Shown piece after piece: positions 32,658-41,394 of a DNA stretch of 64,000 nucleotides; the first letter of the stretch is position 1; each line of letters starts with the position of its first letter. This stretch comes from JAXGXJ01 sp050943595 (GTDB lineage: Bacteria; Actinomycetota; Thermoleophilia; RBG-16-64-13). The notes below the pieces were generated by a model. It saw only the letters and a program-made list of their open reading frames with translations, did not search any database and was not told the DNA's origin. The position numbers were made by a program, and so were the translations under genes. The DNA lies in contig JBMNPM010000003.1 of NCBI GenBank assembly GCA_050943595.1, forward strand, positions 1-64,000, given 5' to 3'.

Positions 32658-35459
32658 ATGGCCGGTCGGGCACGGCAGGAGGGAGCACAGGTAGGGCGTA
32701 TGGGAGCCAGGCAGGGCGGACGTGTGTCTGCTGGGAGCAGGTCTCCGACGGCCCGTAAGGGCTCGGCACAGCCCAAGCCCGAAAAGACCACGCCCCCGAC
32801 TCCCACCTCCCAGACGGTCCCCGGCCGAAGGCAGGAGATACAGGCCCTGGTCCTATTCGGCTTGGCCGTGTTCTTCTTTTTCGTACTCCTGGCCGGCGAG
32901 AAGGCAGGATCACTCGGGCGGATTGCGGAGACCGGGCTGATTTTTACCTTCGGCAACCTGGCTTTTCTCGTCCCGGTAGCCCTGCTCGCCTTGGCCGTCA
33001 CTACCGTGCTTAAGATCGAACTCCGGCACTCCTACTGGTTGATAGGGGCGTTGGTGTTCTTGTTCGGATTGTTCCTGCTCACGACGGCGGGCCTACCTCC
33101 CTTCGGCTCCCACGGCGACGAGGAGTTTGTGCGCGCGACGTATGAAAGCCGCGCGGGAGTGGTGGGAGAAGGTATCTACGTCCTGCTCCATCGTCTGGTC
33201 GGGGTGGTTGGGGTAGGCGTCATTGGCTGGGTGACCCTATTGGCCGGCTTCAGCCTGGCCACCGGTGTGACGGTGAGACGACTCGGCTACAGTACCAAGC
33301 GTGCCGCCGGGGCGGTCCGCTCGACGGCCGAACGGAGCACGCTCATCATGAGGAGGCGCGACGGTCGTGATGGTCTCGCCGGTCGTGAAGACCTACAGGG
33401 CATCGTTGAGGATGGGGTATCACATGCCGGCTATCGAACGAATGAGGGTTTCGATGATCTGGTGGGCAGACATTCTCCCACGACGGCCTTCACGACCGAG
33501 GACATGCCCGGTCGCGGGCACGAACCAACGCATGGTGACCCTCATCTTCGCCGACCCTCCCCCGAGGGGTTCGACGCATGGGATGATGGTAGTACCGTAA
33601 TTCGTGATCCGCTTGCTCCTCTGGATGCGACGACGGACTGTGTAGGTCTTGTGGACGGAGCGGAGACGTTTGCCGAGTTTTACGCAGACACTGAAGTAAT
33701 ACCCCATATACAACCAGTCACGGTGACGACATCGGCCCACCCCACTCCGCGACCGGGCGAATCCGCCGTCCCACCCGATGAGAGCGTCGATACGATCGCC
33801 GGGGATGATGAGGATGCGCTTGAGGACACCCTTGAGGATACCCTCCTCGACAAAGAGGTCTACGAGGAGACCGCGGACCACGCCTGTACGTATACCGGCA
33901 ACGAGGTAGGTGGGGGAGAGCCGCCCGATCATCGGGCCGACATACGCGAGAGGGCAGTCGCGCCTACGCACGTCTCCGAGCCTGCTCCGGAACCTGCCTA
34001 CCTGCTTCCTCAAGCCGAGATCCTTCGCAAGAGCGCATCGCCTTCGGTCGCCGGACGGCAGGGCGAACGAGACACGGCCGCAGTTCTGCTCCAAGCCCTC
34101 GCTCAGTTCGGCGTCGAGGCGCGGGTCATCGGTATGGTCGTGGGCCCTCGAGTAACACGCTACGAACTGCAACTAGCGCCGGGCACCAAGGTCTCCAAAG
34201 TCACCAACCTCAAGGATGATCTTGCCTACGCGCTGGCCAGTACCGAGATCCGCATCCTTGCTCCCATCCCCGGTAAGTCTGCGGTAGGGGTAGAGGTTCC
34301 CAACCAGCGCCCCGATTTCGTCACCTTGGGCGACATCTACCGGGAGTTCCCCAAATCGGCCGGTCCGTTGATGGTCTGGCTGGGCAAGGATATCTCGGGC
34401 AAGGCCGTCTATACCGATCTCGCTCGGCTGCCCCACCTGCTCATCGCAGGCACGACCGGTTCGGGTAAGAGCGGGTGTGTCAATTGCATTATCTCGTCCA
34501 TCCTGTTGCGCAGCACTCCAGAACAGGTCCGCTTCATCATGATCGATCCCAAGAAAGTGGAGTTGTCGTATTACGATCGCATCCCCCATCTCCTGGTTCC
34601 CGTGGTCACCAACATGAAGGATGCTGCCGGCGTGCTCCATAACGTGACTAAAGAGATGGAAGATCGATACGAACTCATGGAGTTGGAACATGCCCGCAAT
34701 CTCGTGGAGATGAACAAGAGTCGCGCGGAGCGGGGCGAACGGACGCTCCCCTATATCCTCGTGGTGATTGACGAGCTCGCGGATTTGATGATGGTGTCGC
34801 CGCAGGAGGTTGAGGAGTACGTCATACGGTTGGCGCAAAAGTCACGTGCCGTTGGTATCCACCTGGTGGTTGCCACGCAACGTCCGTCGGCGGACGTCAT
34901 CACCGGTATGATCAAAGCCAATATCCCGTCGCGTATCGCATTCGCAGTGTCGAGCCAAACCGACTCTCGGGTGATTCTCGATGTGAACGGTGCTGAGACT
35001 CTGTTGGGCATGGGTGACATGCTGTTTAAACCGTTGGGATCCAATCAGGCGCAGCGGATACAGGGCGCCTACATCACCGAAGAGGAAATTGCCTCTCTCG
35101 TCGATCACTGGCGGCGTCAGGCCGAGCCGGAATTCCGCGAAGAACTTCTGTGTCGACCGGTCGAGACCAAGAAGAGTGATGACGACCTTTTCGATCCCGA
35201 CGCCGACGAACTGTTGGCCGACGCCGCCCGTTTGGTTATCGAGACGGGCAGCGCATCGGTATCCATGTTGCAACGCCGGCTGCGCGTTGGCTACACCCGC
35301 GCCGGGCGACTCATCGACATGCTGGAGCGGCGGGGCATCGTGGGGCCGTGGGAGGGGAGCAAACCACGTCAGATAATGCTCGGAGCCGACGAGTTCGAGG
35401 AGGTCCTGGCCGATCTCGACAATACAGTCTCAGAGGACGATGACACTGCCGGTAATTGA
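32658..35459 (+). CDS. ftsK: DNA translocase FtsK/SpoIIIE
   Basis: A septal double-stranded DNA pump that clears chromosomes from the division plane and, via XerCD, resolves dimers. The 933-residue protein has a basic N-terminus, four transmembrane segments within about residues 58-205, a long acidic variable linker (about 210-450), then the motor with alpha domain (QALAQFGVEARVIGMVVGPRV), Walker A GTTGSGKS (about 597-604), Walker B region YILVVIDELADLMM, and a C-terminal winged-helix gamma domain (VSMLQRRLRVGYTRAGRLID) that would read KOPS. The stop is followed by a short orphan gene. Confidence 0.95.
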   Translation: MAGRARQEGAQVGRMGARQGGRVSAGSRSPTARKGSAQPKPEKTTPPTPTSQTVPGRRQEIQALVLFGLAVFFFFVLLAGEKAGSLGRIAETGLIFTFGNLAFLVPVALLALAVTTVLKIELRHSYWLIGALVFLFGLFLLTTAGLPPFGSHGDEEFVRATYESRAGVVGEGIYVLLHRLVGVVGVGVIGWVTLLAGFSLATGVTVRRLGYSTKRAAGAVRSTAERSTLIMRRRDGRDGLAGREDLQGIVEDGVSHAGYRTNEGFDDLVGRHSPTTAFTTEDMPGRGHEPTHGDPHLRRPSPEGFDAWDDGSTVIRDPLAPLDATTDCVGLVDGAETFAEFYADTEVIPHIQPVTVTTSAHPTPRPGESAVPPDESVDTIAGDDEDALEDTLEDTLLDKEVYEETADHACTYTGNEVGGGEPPDHRADIRERAVAPTHVSEPAPEPAYLLPQAEILRKSASPSVAGRQGERDTAAVLLQALAQFGVEARVIGMVVGPRVTRYELQLAPGTKVSKVTNLKDDLAYALASTEIRILAPIPGKSAVGVEVPNQRPDFVTLGDIYREFPKSAGPLMVWLGKDISGKAVYTDLARLPHLLIAGTTGSGKSGCVNCIISSILLRSTPEQVRFIMIDPKKVELSYYDRIPHLLVPVVTNMKDAAGVLHNVTKEMEDRYELMELEHARNLVEMNKSRAERGERTLPYILVVIDELADLMMVSPQEVEEYVIRLAQKSRAVGIHLVVATQRPSADVITGMIKANIPSRIAFAVSSQTDSRVILDVNGAETLLGMGDMLFKPLGSNQAQRIQGAYITEEEIASLVDHWRRQAEPEFREELLCRPVETKKSDDDLFDPDADELLADAARLVIETGSASVSMLQRRLRVGYTRAGRLIDMLERRGIVGPWEGSKPRQIMLGADEFEEVLADLDNTVSEDDDTAGN

Positions 35460-35496
35460 TTTGCGCGTTGCATCGGATCGATCGCATCATACGTGA

Positions 35497-35793
35497 GTGC
35501 TTCCCCACAGCTGGAGCGACAACGACGTGACGTGCTTTCGAGAGGGTTTTGGGGTCGTAGGCACCTGGCCGGCCGGGCCGGGCCGGCGTTCCTTGGAAAC
35601 GGCCTTTGATGATGGTAGATTTACCGGCGTTGTCCGGGAGCTCCTGGTCGAGTATTGCGATCCTCTCTATCGGAAGTCGTGCCTCGAGGGGCGTCGGTTC
35701 GTCTGGGAGTTGGAAACCAGTGAAGAGCCGTTGGAGGACGTGCGCAGGTTCCCCCGTGCCATGAGCCCCTTGATCCGAGAGGTGTCCAGCTGA
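35497..35793 (+). CDS. 98-residue orphan; C-terminal half resembles the end of MnmH (tRNA 2-selenouridine synthase)
   Basis: The second half (DDGRFTGVVRELLVEYCDPLYR) resembles, from memory, the C-terminal segment of tRNA 2-selenouridine synthase, where LL-EYYDPMYRYQ is followed by a short beta segment. The rhodanese and P-loop parts of that enzyme are absent, so this is either a stand-alone copy of its tail, a decayed remnant, or chance similarity. The GTG at 35497 has no good ribosome-binding site. Its TGA (35791-35793) overlaps the CTG proposed as start of the next gene, which argues for real translation. Confidence 0.4.
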   Translation: MLPHSWSDNDVTCFREGFGVVGTWPAGPGRRSLETAFDDGRFTGVVRELLVEYCDPLYRKSCLEGRRFVWELETSEEPLEDVRRFPRAMSPLIREVSS

Positions 35794-35819
35794 CTCCCCC
35801 CATCGACATAGGTAGTGCG

Positions 35820-36680
35820 TTGCGTGAGGCACGTATCGGGAAGGGCCTCACCATCAAGGATGTCGAGGATGCCACAAAGATCCGCGGCAAGTACCTGGAA
35901 GCCCTTGAAGAGAACGACTTCAATGTGCTGCCTGGCGCCACATGTGTCATAGGCTTTCTCCGCAACTACGCTTCCTTCCTGAAGCTGGATGCCGACAACC
36001 TGGTGCAGGCCTATAAGACGGCCTTCGAGCCACGCACCGACGAGCCTGCCATCCTGCGCACCGACGTCACCAACGCCCCTCGCTACCGGACCAGCACAGA
36101 ACGGCGTAAGCAGCGGCTCCGCCGCCAGCAGGGAAGTTACGTGGTTGCCGCCGTCATCGCCATCATCATTGTGGCTTTACTGGCCTGGTTCAGCACCGGC
36201 AGAGGTGACGACGCAGCTTCACTGGAGGCCAGCAGTATCACTAGTTCGACGATGACAACCTCGGCTCCGCTCGTCGACGGAACGACGACGAGGGGTTCTG
36301 TGAGCACCGAGCCTACAGCCGGTGACGAGACCGATGGTACGGTCACCTCCATGTCGGCAACAGCGAAAACCACCTCGGGCACGGCAGATGACGATACTAC
36401 CGTTCTTACGTCAACCGAGGGAACTGTCAAGGTGGTAGTTAAGGTTAACACGGGTACCTGCTGGCTCGTCATTCGCGAAGACAGCGAAGACGGAGCGGAG
36501 ATTTTCGCCGGCACGCTCTCCGCCGGGGGCAAGCAGACTTTCGACAGCTCCAGGCAGTACTGGATCATGGCCGGTAATCCTGATGCCCTTAGCGTGTCTG
36601 TGGCCGGCAAGACACACACTTTGGACGCGCCTTCCGGGTCTTTTCTTGTTACGGGAGCCGGCATAGAACGTATACAGTAG
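35820..36680 (+). CDS. RodZ-like membrane protein (HTH plus DUF4115)
   Basis: The N-terminal cytoplasmic helix-turn-helix of the RodZ/HTH_25 type (GKGLTIKDVEDATKIRGKYL then EENDF and FLRNYASFLKLD) is followed by one transmembrane helix (YVVAAVIAIIIVALLAWF, about residues 107-124), a Ser/Thr-rich linker and a C-terminal DUF4115-like beta domain (VNTGTCWLVIREDSEDGAE). RodZ links MreB to the cell envelope; homologues in this position are common upstream of rimO/pgsA in Gram-positives. The coordinate given is the TTG at 35820, but homologues start about 5-10 residues earlier, and a CTG at 35790 after GAGAGGTG fits better (296 residues). The stop lies in an exact 15-bp tandem duplication. Confidence 0.8.
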   Translation: MREARIGKGLTIKDVEDATKIRGKYLEALEENDFNVLPGATCVIGFLRNYASFLKLDADNLVQAYKTAFEPRTDEPAILRTDVTNAPRYRTSTERRKQRLRRQQGSYVVAAVIAIIIVALLAWFSTGRGDDAASLEASSITSSTMTTSAPLVDGTTTRGSVSTEPTAGDETDGTVTSMSATAKTTSGTADDDTTVLTSTEGTVKVVVKVNTGTCWLVIREDSEDGAEIFAGTLSAGGKQTFDSSRQYWIMAGNPDALSVSVAGKTHTLDAPSGSFLVTGAGIERIQ

Positions 36681-36695
36681 GAACGTATACAGTAG
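36666..36695. repeat. Exact tandem duplication over a stop codon (2 x 15 bp)
   Basis: GAACGTATACAGTAG is repeated without mismatch (36666-36680, 36681-36695). The first unit ends with the TAG stop of the RodZ-like gene; the second ends directly against the rimO ATG, so rimO has no ordinary ribosome-binding site. Confidence 0.95.
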
Positions 36696-38039
36696 ATGAG
36701 TTGTTCCATCGTCGCGCAGAACGGTATCTACATACACACGTTAGGCTGCCCTAAGAACGACGCCGATAGCCGGACTCTGTCCCGCGCGTTGACCACTGCG
36801 GGTGTGCGGGTGGTAGACGATCCCTCCGAGTGTAGCCATGTGTTGCTCAACACCTGTGGCTTCATCCAGGATGCCAAAGAGGAGTCCATCGCGGCTATTC
36901 TCAACGCATGTGCTTCGTATAGTGGGCGGGTGTTCGTCATGGGGTGCCTGGTCGAGCGCTATCGGCGCGAGTTGGAGGCCGGCATCCCGGAAGTCGCCGG
37001 ATGGTTCGGGTTGGCCGAAAACGACCGTCTCATTGGGGTGTTGAGATGTGTCGTGGGTCCTACGACAACATACACTGATACGACACACACTGATCTTTGT
37101 CCGGCAGCCGGGACCCAGATCGACCGTGGACTTCCCTACGCCTATGTGAAGATATCCGACGGCTGTGATGAGCCCTGCACCTTCTGCGCGATACCTGCCA
37201 TCAAGGGTCCCTATCATTCTGTGGACACGGCCTCCATACTGGCCGACGTCGACGCCTGTCTGGATGCGGGGGTCCGTGAGATTATCCTGGTGGGCCAAGA
37301 TACAGCCATATGGCAGGATGGAGATCGGGATCTCACCGGGTTGCTCGACCTGGTGCTGGCCGACGAGCGGGTGCGGCGCCTGCGCATCATGTATCTGCAG
37401 CCTGAGCATGTATCAGACACCCTGCTGCACTACATGGCGGATGAGGCCAAGATGTGCCGCTATCTAGACCTGCCCTTCCAACATGCCGATGCCGAGGTGT
37501 TACGTCGCATGGGGCGTAGGGGGGAGGGTGGCGCTTACCGTGCACTGGTGAGCCGCGCGCGTCGCCTCATGCCTGACGTGTCGGTGCGCTCAACCTTCAT
37601 CGTCGGCTTCCCCGGCGAGACGGAGGAACAGTTCGAGGTCTTGATGGAATTCGTGGACGACATCGGCTTCGACCACGCAGGCGGCTTCATCTACAGTCCT
37701 GAAGAGGGGACATGTGGGGCCCTGTTGCGACCCCGTGTGAAGAAGCAGATAGCCTTGGACCGACTCAACCGCCTCAACGCCCTGGTCGTTGCCCGAGCTC
37801 AGGCCGAGCATGGCCGCCTTATCGATTCGTGCGTCGATGTCATGATTGATGTGATCGATCCCAGCGACGATCAGGGTGTGGCCGCTGTGGGTCGGACTGA
37901 GGGGCAGGCCCCGGATGTAGACGGCGTGACCTACATTGAAGGAGATCTCCCCACAGGAGTAGGGCCAGGTGACATAGTGAGGGCGACAATTATCGATGCC
38001 GTGGGACACGACTTGATTGCCCGGTGTGATGCGTCTTAG
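36696..38039 (+). CDS. rimO: Ribosomal protein S12 methylthiotransferase RimO
   Basis: A radical-SAM methylthiotransferase modifying an Asp of ribosomal protein S12. The N-terminal UPF0004 domain has three Cys (TLGCPKNDADS, LLNTCGF, VMGCLVERY) for one cluster, and the radical-SAM motif CDEPCTFCAIP lies near residue 157; a TRAM-like domain ends the 447-residue protein. It is RimO rather than MiaB because of TLGCPKN and PAIKGPYHS; MiaB is separately encoded at 42948-44291. Translation may depend on coupling with the gene upstream, as the start directly abuts a duplicated stop segment. Confidence 0.93.
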   Translation: MSCSIVAQNGIYIHTLGCPKNDADSRTLSRALTTAGVRVVDDPSECSHVLLNTCGFIQDAKEESIAAILNACASYSGRVFVMGCLVERYRRELEAGIPEVAGWFGLAENDRLIGVLRCVVGPTTTYTDTTHTDLCPAAGTQIDRGLPYAYVKISDGCDEPCTFCAIPAIKGPYHSVDTASILADVDACLDAGVREIILVGQDTAIWQDGDRDLTGLLDLVLADERVRRLRIMYLQPEHVSDTLLHYMADEAKMCRYLDLPFQHADAEVLRRMGRRGEGGAYRALVSRARRLMPDVSVRSTFIVGFPGETEEQFEVLMEFVDDIGFDHAGGFIYSPEEGTCGALLRPRVKKQIALDRLNRLNALVVARAQAEHGRLIDSCVDVMIDVIDPSDDQGVAAVGRTEGQAPDVDGVTYIEGDLPTGVGPGDIVRATIIDAVGHDLIARCDAS

Positions 38040-38601
38040 CCTACCAAACTCCATCACCCTCTTCCGTGTGCTCATGGTCCCCGTACTGATGGTGTTTCTT
38101 CTGGTCGACATCCCCATGGGCGATATCGTCGCTTTGGCTGTTTTTATAGTCGCAGCTGTGAGCGATTTTCTTGACGGCTATATTGCCCGCCGACGGCGGC
38201 AGACTACCGTGGTGGGCGCGTTCTTGGATCCACTGGCTGATAAATTGTTGATAGCCGCCGCCCTGGTATGCCTGGTCTCTCTCAACGACCTGTCCGCCTG
38301 GGTTGCTATGGTAGTCATAGCCCGCGAGTTCGCAATCTCAGGCTTACGCATGATCTCCGCCGCCCAGAACATAGTGATTGCGGCCAGTAAGTGGGGAAAA
38401 GCCAAAACGGTCTCCCAGATGCTGGCGGTGGCGGCCCTCATCATAGAACCGCGGTGGCTAAAACCTGAATGGACAGTGGGAGGACAGACGATCACGTGGT
38501 ATCTGGTCATCCTTATGCTCGTGCTGACCATCGTCAGCGCGGTCGACTACTTTCTTCATGCGCGGATTGCGTTTCGCGATCAGGCGAACCTCGGCGTGTG
38601 A
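38029..38601 (+). CDS. pgsA: CDP-diacylglycerol-glycerol-3-phosphate 3-phosphatidyltransferase
   Basis: A CDP-alcohol phosphatidyltransferase making phosphatidylglycerol phosphate from the CDP-diacylglycerol supplied by CdsA. The signature D-G-x2-A-R-x8-G-x3-D-x3-D reads across DFLDGYIARRRR and GAFLDPLADK (about residues 43-69). Several hydrophobic helices are present, 190 residues in all. I chose the ATG at 38029, overlapping rimO by 11 bases. The closely related phosphatidylinositol phosphate synthases of actinobacteria share the motif, so the acceptor alcohol is inferred from the pgsA-recA context. Confidence 0.9.
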   Translation: MRLSLPNSITLFRVLMVPVLMVFLLVDIPMGDIVALAVFIVAAVSDFLDGYIARRRRQTTVVGAFLDPLADKLLIAAALVCLVSLNDLSAWVAMVVIAREFAISGLRMISAAQNIVIAASKWGKAKTVSQMLAVAALIIEPRWLKPEWTVGGQTITWYLVILMLVLTIVSAVDYFLHARIAFRDQANLGV

Positions 38602-39218
38602 ACGGACAAACGCCTCGCAGCCGGCATGGTGCCGGTCGCCGGTCGCCGGACGATAGGGGCGGTGGCACACAGAGGCTCTTCGTCGCCGTGCCGCTGCCTG
38701 AAGACTTGCTCCCCCTAGTGAGGGATGCCCAAGCGGCTCTGCCGGCGCTTCCCGGCTTACGTCTCTCGCGAGCAGACCAACTGCATGTGACCCTGGCCTT
38801 CATCGGCCAGGTCGATGAGACCAAGGCGCAGGCTGCCCGGGCGGTGGTGACAGGGTTGTCGCAGAGTCTGGTGGCGGGAGCGGGTATGATCACGGGGTTC
38901 CTCTTTCTGCCCTCGGCTACCAAGGCACGTGTTGTAACTCTAGCCGTGCGAGACGATGAAGGGGCGTTCGCAACTCTTTTTGAGAGTGTCATGAATGGCT
39001 TGGAGGGCGCTGGAGTGATGAAGCGGGAGAAGCGTCCGTTCCGGCCCCACCTCACCATTGCGCGACTGCGTATCCCCGGGCCGGTACGACCAAAGTTGGA
39101 CTGTGATGAGGCGCCGTTCTCTATAGAGTCGGTATGCCTCTATAAGAGTGAACTGAAACGCGATGGGGCTATCTATTCGGTACTCGCGGGTAAGAATCGG
39201 AGGGGCACTGATGAGTAA
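38598..39218 (+). CDS. thpR: RNA 2',3'-cyclic phosphodiesterase (2H family)
   Basis: A 206-residue 2H phosphoesterase (LigT/ThpR), hydrolysing 2',3'-cyclic phosphates on RNA or nucleotides. Both catalytic H-x-T-x motifs are present: HVTL in QLHVTLAFIGQVDE and HLTI in FRPHLTIARLR, with LFVAVPLPEDL opening the fold. The GTG at 38598 overlaps the pgsA stop; about 24 basic residues precede the domain. The order pgsA-thpR-recA is usual once cinA is left out, and cinA is indeed missing. Its physiological substrate in bacteria is not well settled. Confidence 0.88.
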   Translation: MNGQTPRSRHGAGRRSPDDRGGGTQRLFVAVPLPEDLLPLVRDAQAALPALPGLRLSRADQLHVTLAFIGQVDETKAQAARAVVTGLSQSLVAGAGMITGFLFLPSATKARVVTLAVRDDEGAFATLFESVMNGLEGAGVMKREKRPFRPHLTIARLRIPGPVRPKLDCDEAPFSIESVCLYKSELKRDGAIYSVLAGKNRRGTDE

Positions 39219-40320
39219 GACTGCAAATGCAGGAGGGGCCGTGGAAAAGGACAAAGCCCTGGAGATGGCCGTCCTGCAGATAGAACGACAGTATGGGAAG
39301 GGTTCCATCATGCGGCTAGGGGACGACTCTGCAACCTTGAGAGTACCGGCCATCTCCACTGGGTCCCTGACCCTCGACTTGGCGCTGGGCGTAGGTGGCG
39401 TCCCTCGCGGCAGGGTGGTAGAGGTCTTCGGACCTGAATCGAGCGGCAAGACAACTCTGGCTTTGCATATGATCGCCGAGGCCCAACGCGCCGGAGGTAA
39501 GGCGGCTTTCATAGACGCGGAACACGCTATGGATTCCACCTACGCTCGCCGCATCGGCGTTAACATCGATGAATTATTGGTATCACAGCCTGATAACGGC
39601 GAACAGGCTTTGGAGATCACCGAGTTGCTCATCCGTAGCGGGGCGCTCGATATGGTAGTGGTCGACTCTGTTGCAGCCCTTACTCCTCGAGCTGAGCTTG
39701 AAGGTGATATGGGGGACTCTCATGTGGGACTACAGGCTCGGCTCATGAGTCAGGCCCTGCGCAAGTTGACAGGGACCATCAGCAAGACCCAGACCACCGC
39801 CGTATTCATCAATCAGTTGCGGGAAAAGGTCGGGGTCATGTTCGGGAATCCCGAGGTCACTCCCGGTGGCCGGGCCCTTAAGTTCTACTCCTCTGTGCGT
39901 CTGGATATCCGCCGCATAGAGACACTGAAGGAAGGGACGGAGGCTGTAGGCAATCGCGTGCGCGTCCGGGTGGTCAAGAACAAAGTCGCACCCCCCTTCA
40001 AAGAAGCCGAGTTCGACATCATGTACGGCACCGGCATCTCCACAGAAGGTGATGTACTCGACCTCGCCGTCAACAACAAGATCGTACAGAAGAGCGGGGC
40101 CTGGTTCTCCTATGGCGATCAGCGACTGGGACAAGGCCGTGAGAATGTGCGTCAGTTCCTACGGGACAATCCGGAACTGGTCCAGCAGTTCCGCAACGAA
40201 GTTATCCAGGCGGTCGCTCCAGAATGGAGCTCACCTCCCGAATCCGTGGACCCGGGAGCCCCATTGCCGGAGACCGAGGCCTCCGAAGTTGTCTCCCCCG
40301 ACTCTTCCGGCGAGGTATAA
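39211..40320 (+). CDS. recA: Recombinase RecA
   Basis: RecA, 369 residues, the strand-exchange protein and SOS co-protease. ALEMAVLQIERQYGKGSIMRLG opens the N-terminal domain; Walker A is GPESSGKT (about 74-81); the L1/L2 DNA-binding region includes MGDSHVGLQARLMSQALRKL and the QLREKVGVMFGNPEVTPGG segment; a Pro/Glu/Ser-rich acidic tail closes it. The conserved DAEHALDP stretch reads DAEHAMDST, a mild variation. GGAGG precedes the ATG, which overlaps thpR by eight bases. I see no LexA-type operator directly upstream, as expected for a gene inside an operon. Confidence 0.96.
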   Translation: MSKTANAGGAVEKDKALEMAVLQIERQYGKGSIMRLGDDSATLRVPAISTGSLTLDLALGVGGVPRGRVVEVFGPESSGKTTLALHMIAEAQRAGGKAAFIDAEHAMDSTYARRIGVNIDELLVSQPDNGEQALEITELLIRSGALDMVVVDSVAALTPRAELEGDMGDSHVGLQARLMSQALRKLTGTISKTQTTAVFINQLREKVGVMFGNPEVTPGGRALKFYSSVRLDIRRIETLKEGTEAVGNRVRVRVVKNKVAPPFKEAEFDIMYGTGISTEGDVLDLAVNNKIVQKSGAWFSYGDQRLGQGRENVRQFLRDNPELVQQFRNEVIQAVAPEWSSPPESVDPGAPLPETEASEVVSPDSSGEV

Positions 40321-40324
40321 ACAC

Positions 40325-41068
40325 GTGGCACCTTTCGACCCCACCTTTCTCATGACGAGACGTGCAATGCCTCCTACACGCGAACCGCGCGCAGGCACAG
40401 TGACGCGGCTGTGCGTCCAGGCAGGTCAACCTGGACGCACAGCGCTCTATATCGACGGCCGTCCGGCCGTTGATATCGCCACACCCTTGGTCGATGAGGC
40501 CGGATTGCACACAGGGGACACGCTGACGGCGGAGGATGTCGCCGGGTTACTTGAGCAGGATGAGCTCTATCGAGCCCGGTCTCATGCTTTGCGCCTCCTC
40601 GCCACTCGCGACCGGTCCACCGGAGAGGTGGAGTCCGGTCTCCAACGTGCAGGATTCACACCCGAGATCGTAACGGCCACAGTCACCTGGCTGCAGGAAA
40701 GACGGTACGTAGATGACGAGCGCTTTGCCCAGCGGTACATCGAACAAAAGTCTGAGGCCGGGTGGGGGGAGAATCGAGTGCGGTCCGAGCTCACCCGGAG
40801 GGGCATTGATCGCATCGTCATCGAAGCCTCACTGTTGGCGTTCCGATCCAACGACGATGTTGTTTCTACACGGGATGAGGCTCTGCTGACACTCCTTGAC
40901 AGACGTTTCAGCAGGCCGTGGGCCCAGGATCCCACTGCGGCCAGACGGCGTCTGGCCGGTTTCTTGGCTCGGCGTGGGTTTGACTGGGAGGCCGCGTCCC
41001 AGATCATACGGCTCTTCGAGATGCGTCAGGAACACCCAGATACATCGGTCGACCGCCCGATTCCTTGA
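40325..41068 (+). CDS. recX: Regulatory protein RecX
   Basis: RecX binds and restrains RecA filaments. The three-helix repeats are visible: ALRLLATRDRSTGEVESGLQ, FTPEIVTATVTWLQERRYVDDERFAQRYIEQK and WGENRVRSELTRRGIDRIVIE. It follows recA by four bases. I chose the GTG at 40325 after GAGG (8-base spacing); ATGs at 40352 and 40367 are alternatives. At 247 residues it has an N-terminal extension of about 75 residues compared with E. coli RecX, as in many Gram-positives. Confidence 0.88.
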   Translation: MAPFDPTFLMTRRAMPPTREPRAGTVTRLCVQAGQPGRTALYIDGRPAVDIATPLVDEAGLHTGDTLTAEDVAGLLEQDELYRARSHALRLLATRDRSTGEVESGLQRAGFTPEIVTATVTWLQERRYVDDERFAQRYIEQKSEAGWGENRVRSELTRRGIDRIVIEASLLAFRSNDDVVSTRDEALLTLLDRRFSRPWAQDPTAARRRLAGFLARRGFDWEAASQIIRLFEMRQEHPDTSVDRPIP

Positions 41069-41092
41069 CACTCCAGACACCACGATTGTAAA
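41065..41092 (+). promoter_or_regulatory. Candidate promoter ahead of rny
   Basis: A perfect TTGACA (41065-41070) overlapping the recX stop, a 16-base spacer and TGTAAA (41087-41092). Transcription from here would give a leader of almost 300 nt before rny. Confidence 0.45.
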
Positions 41093-41394
41093 CTCTGCAG
41101 CGTGTGATGATCGGTCGATGGCGTTCAAGTACGCTTTGCTTATTTGCTACTAAATGGCGTTATCGGCGTTTTCTAAAGAAGGACGGCCGATAGCGTAATT
41201 ACCGGTATGTATCTGGTATCGTACGTATTTGGTATCCGGTCTACGGGCACAGACGTGCGTGCATGTGAGCACACGGGCCCTTAGGGCAAGGAAAAACTAA
41301 TAAGTCATCGGCCGAGCTAACGCTCGGCCGTTTCACATCCGCCGCCGCTCATCACGACCAACGTTGCGATGACGAGTGAGTGGAGTGTTGATAC
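41069..41394. other. Gene-free leader region of rny
   Basis: These 326 bases between recX and rny hold no convincing gene. Contents: the promoter candidate at the left edge, an AT-richer stretch, a 2 x 16 bp imperfect tandem duplication at 41205-41236 (GTATGTATCTGGTATC, then GTACGTATTTGGTATC), and a terminator-like hairpin at 41309-41330. The ribosome-binding site of rny is weak. Confidence 0.7.
41309..41334 (+). terminator. Terminator-like hairpin in the rny leader
   Basis: CGGCCGAGC and GCTCGGCCG form a perfect 9-bp stem with the loop TAAC, followed by TTTC. It may end recA-recX transcription or attenuate rny. Confidence 0.6.

Noticed and set aside
39150..39211. LexA operator in front of recA
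   Set aside because: No CGAAC-N4-GTTCG-like or E. coli-type box is visible; recA starts inside thpR.
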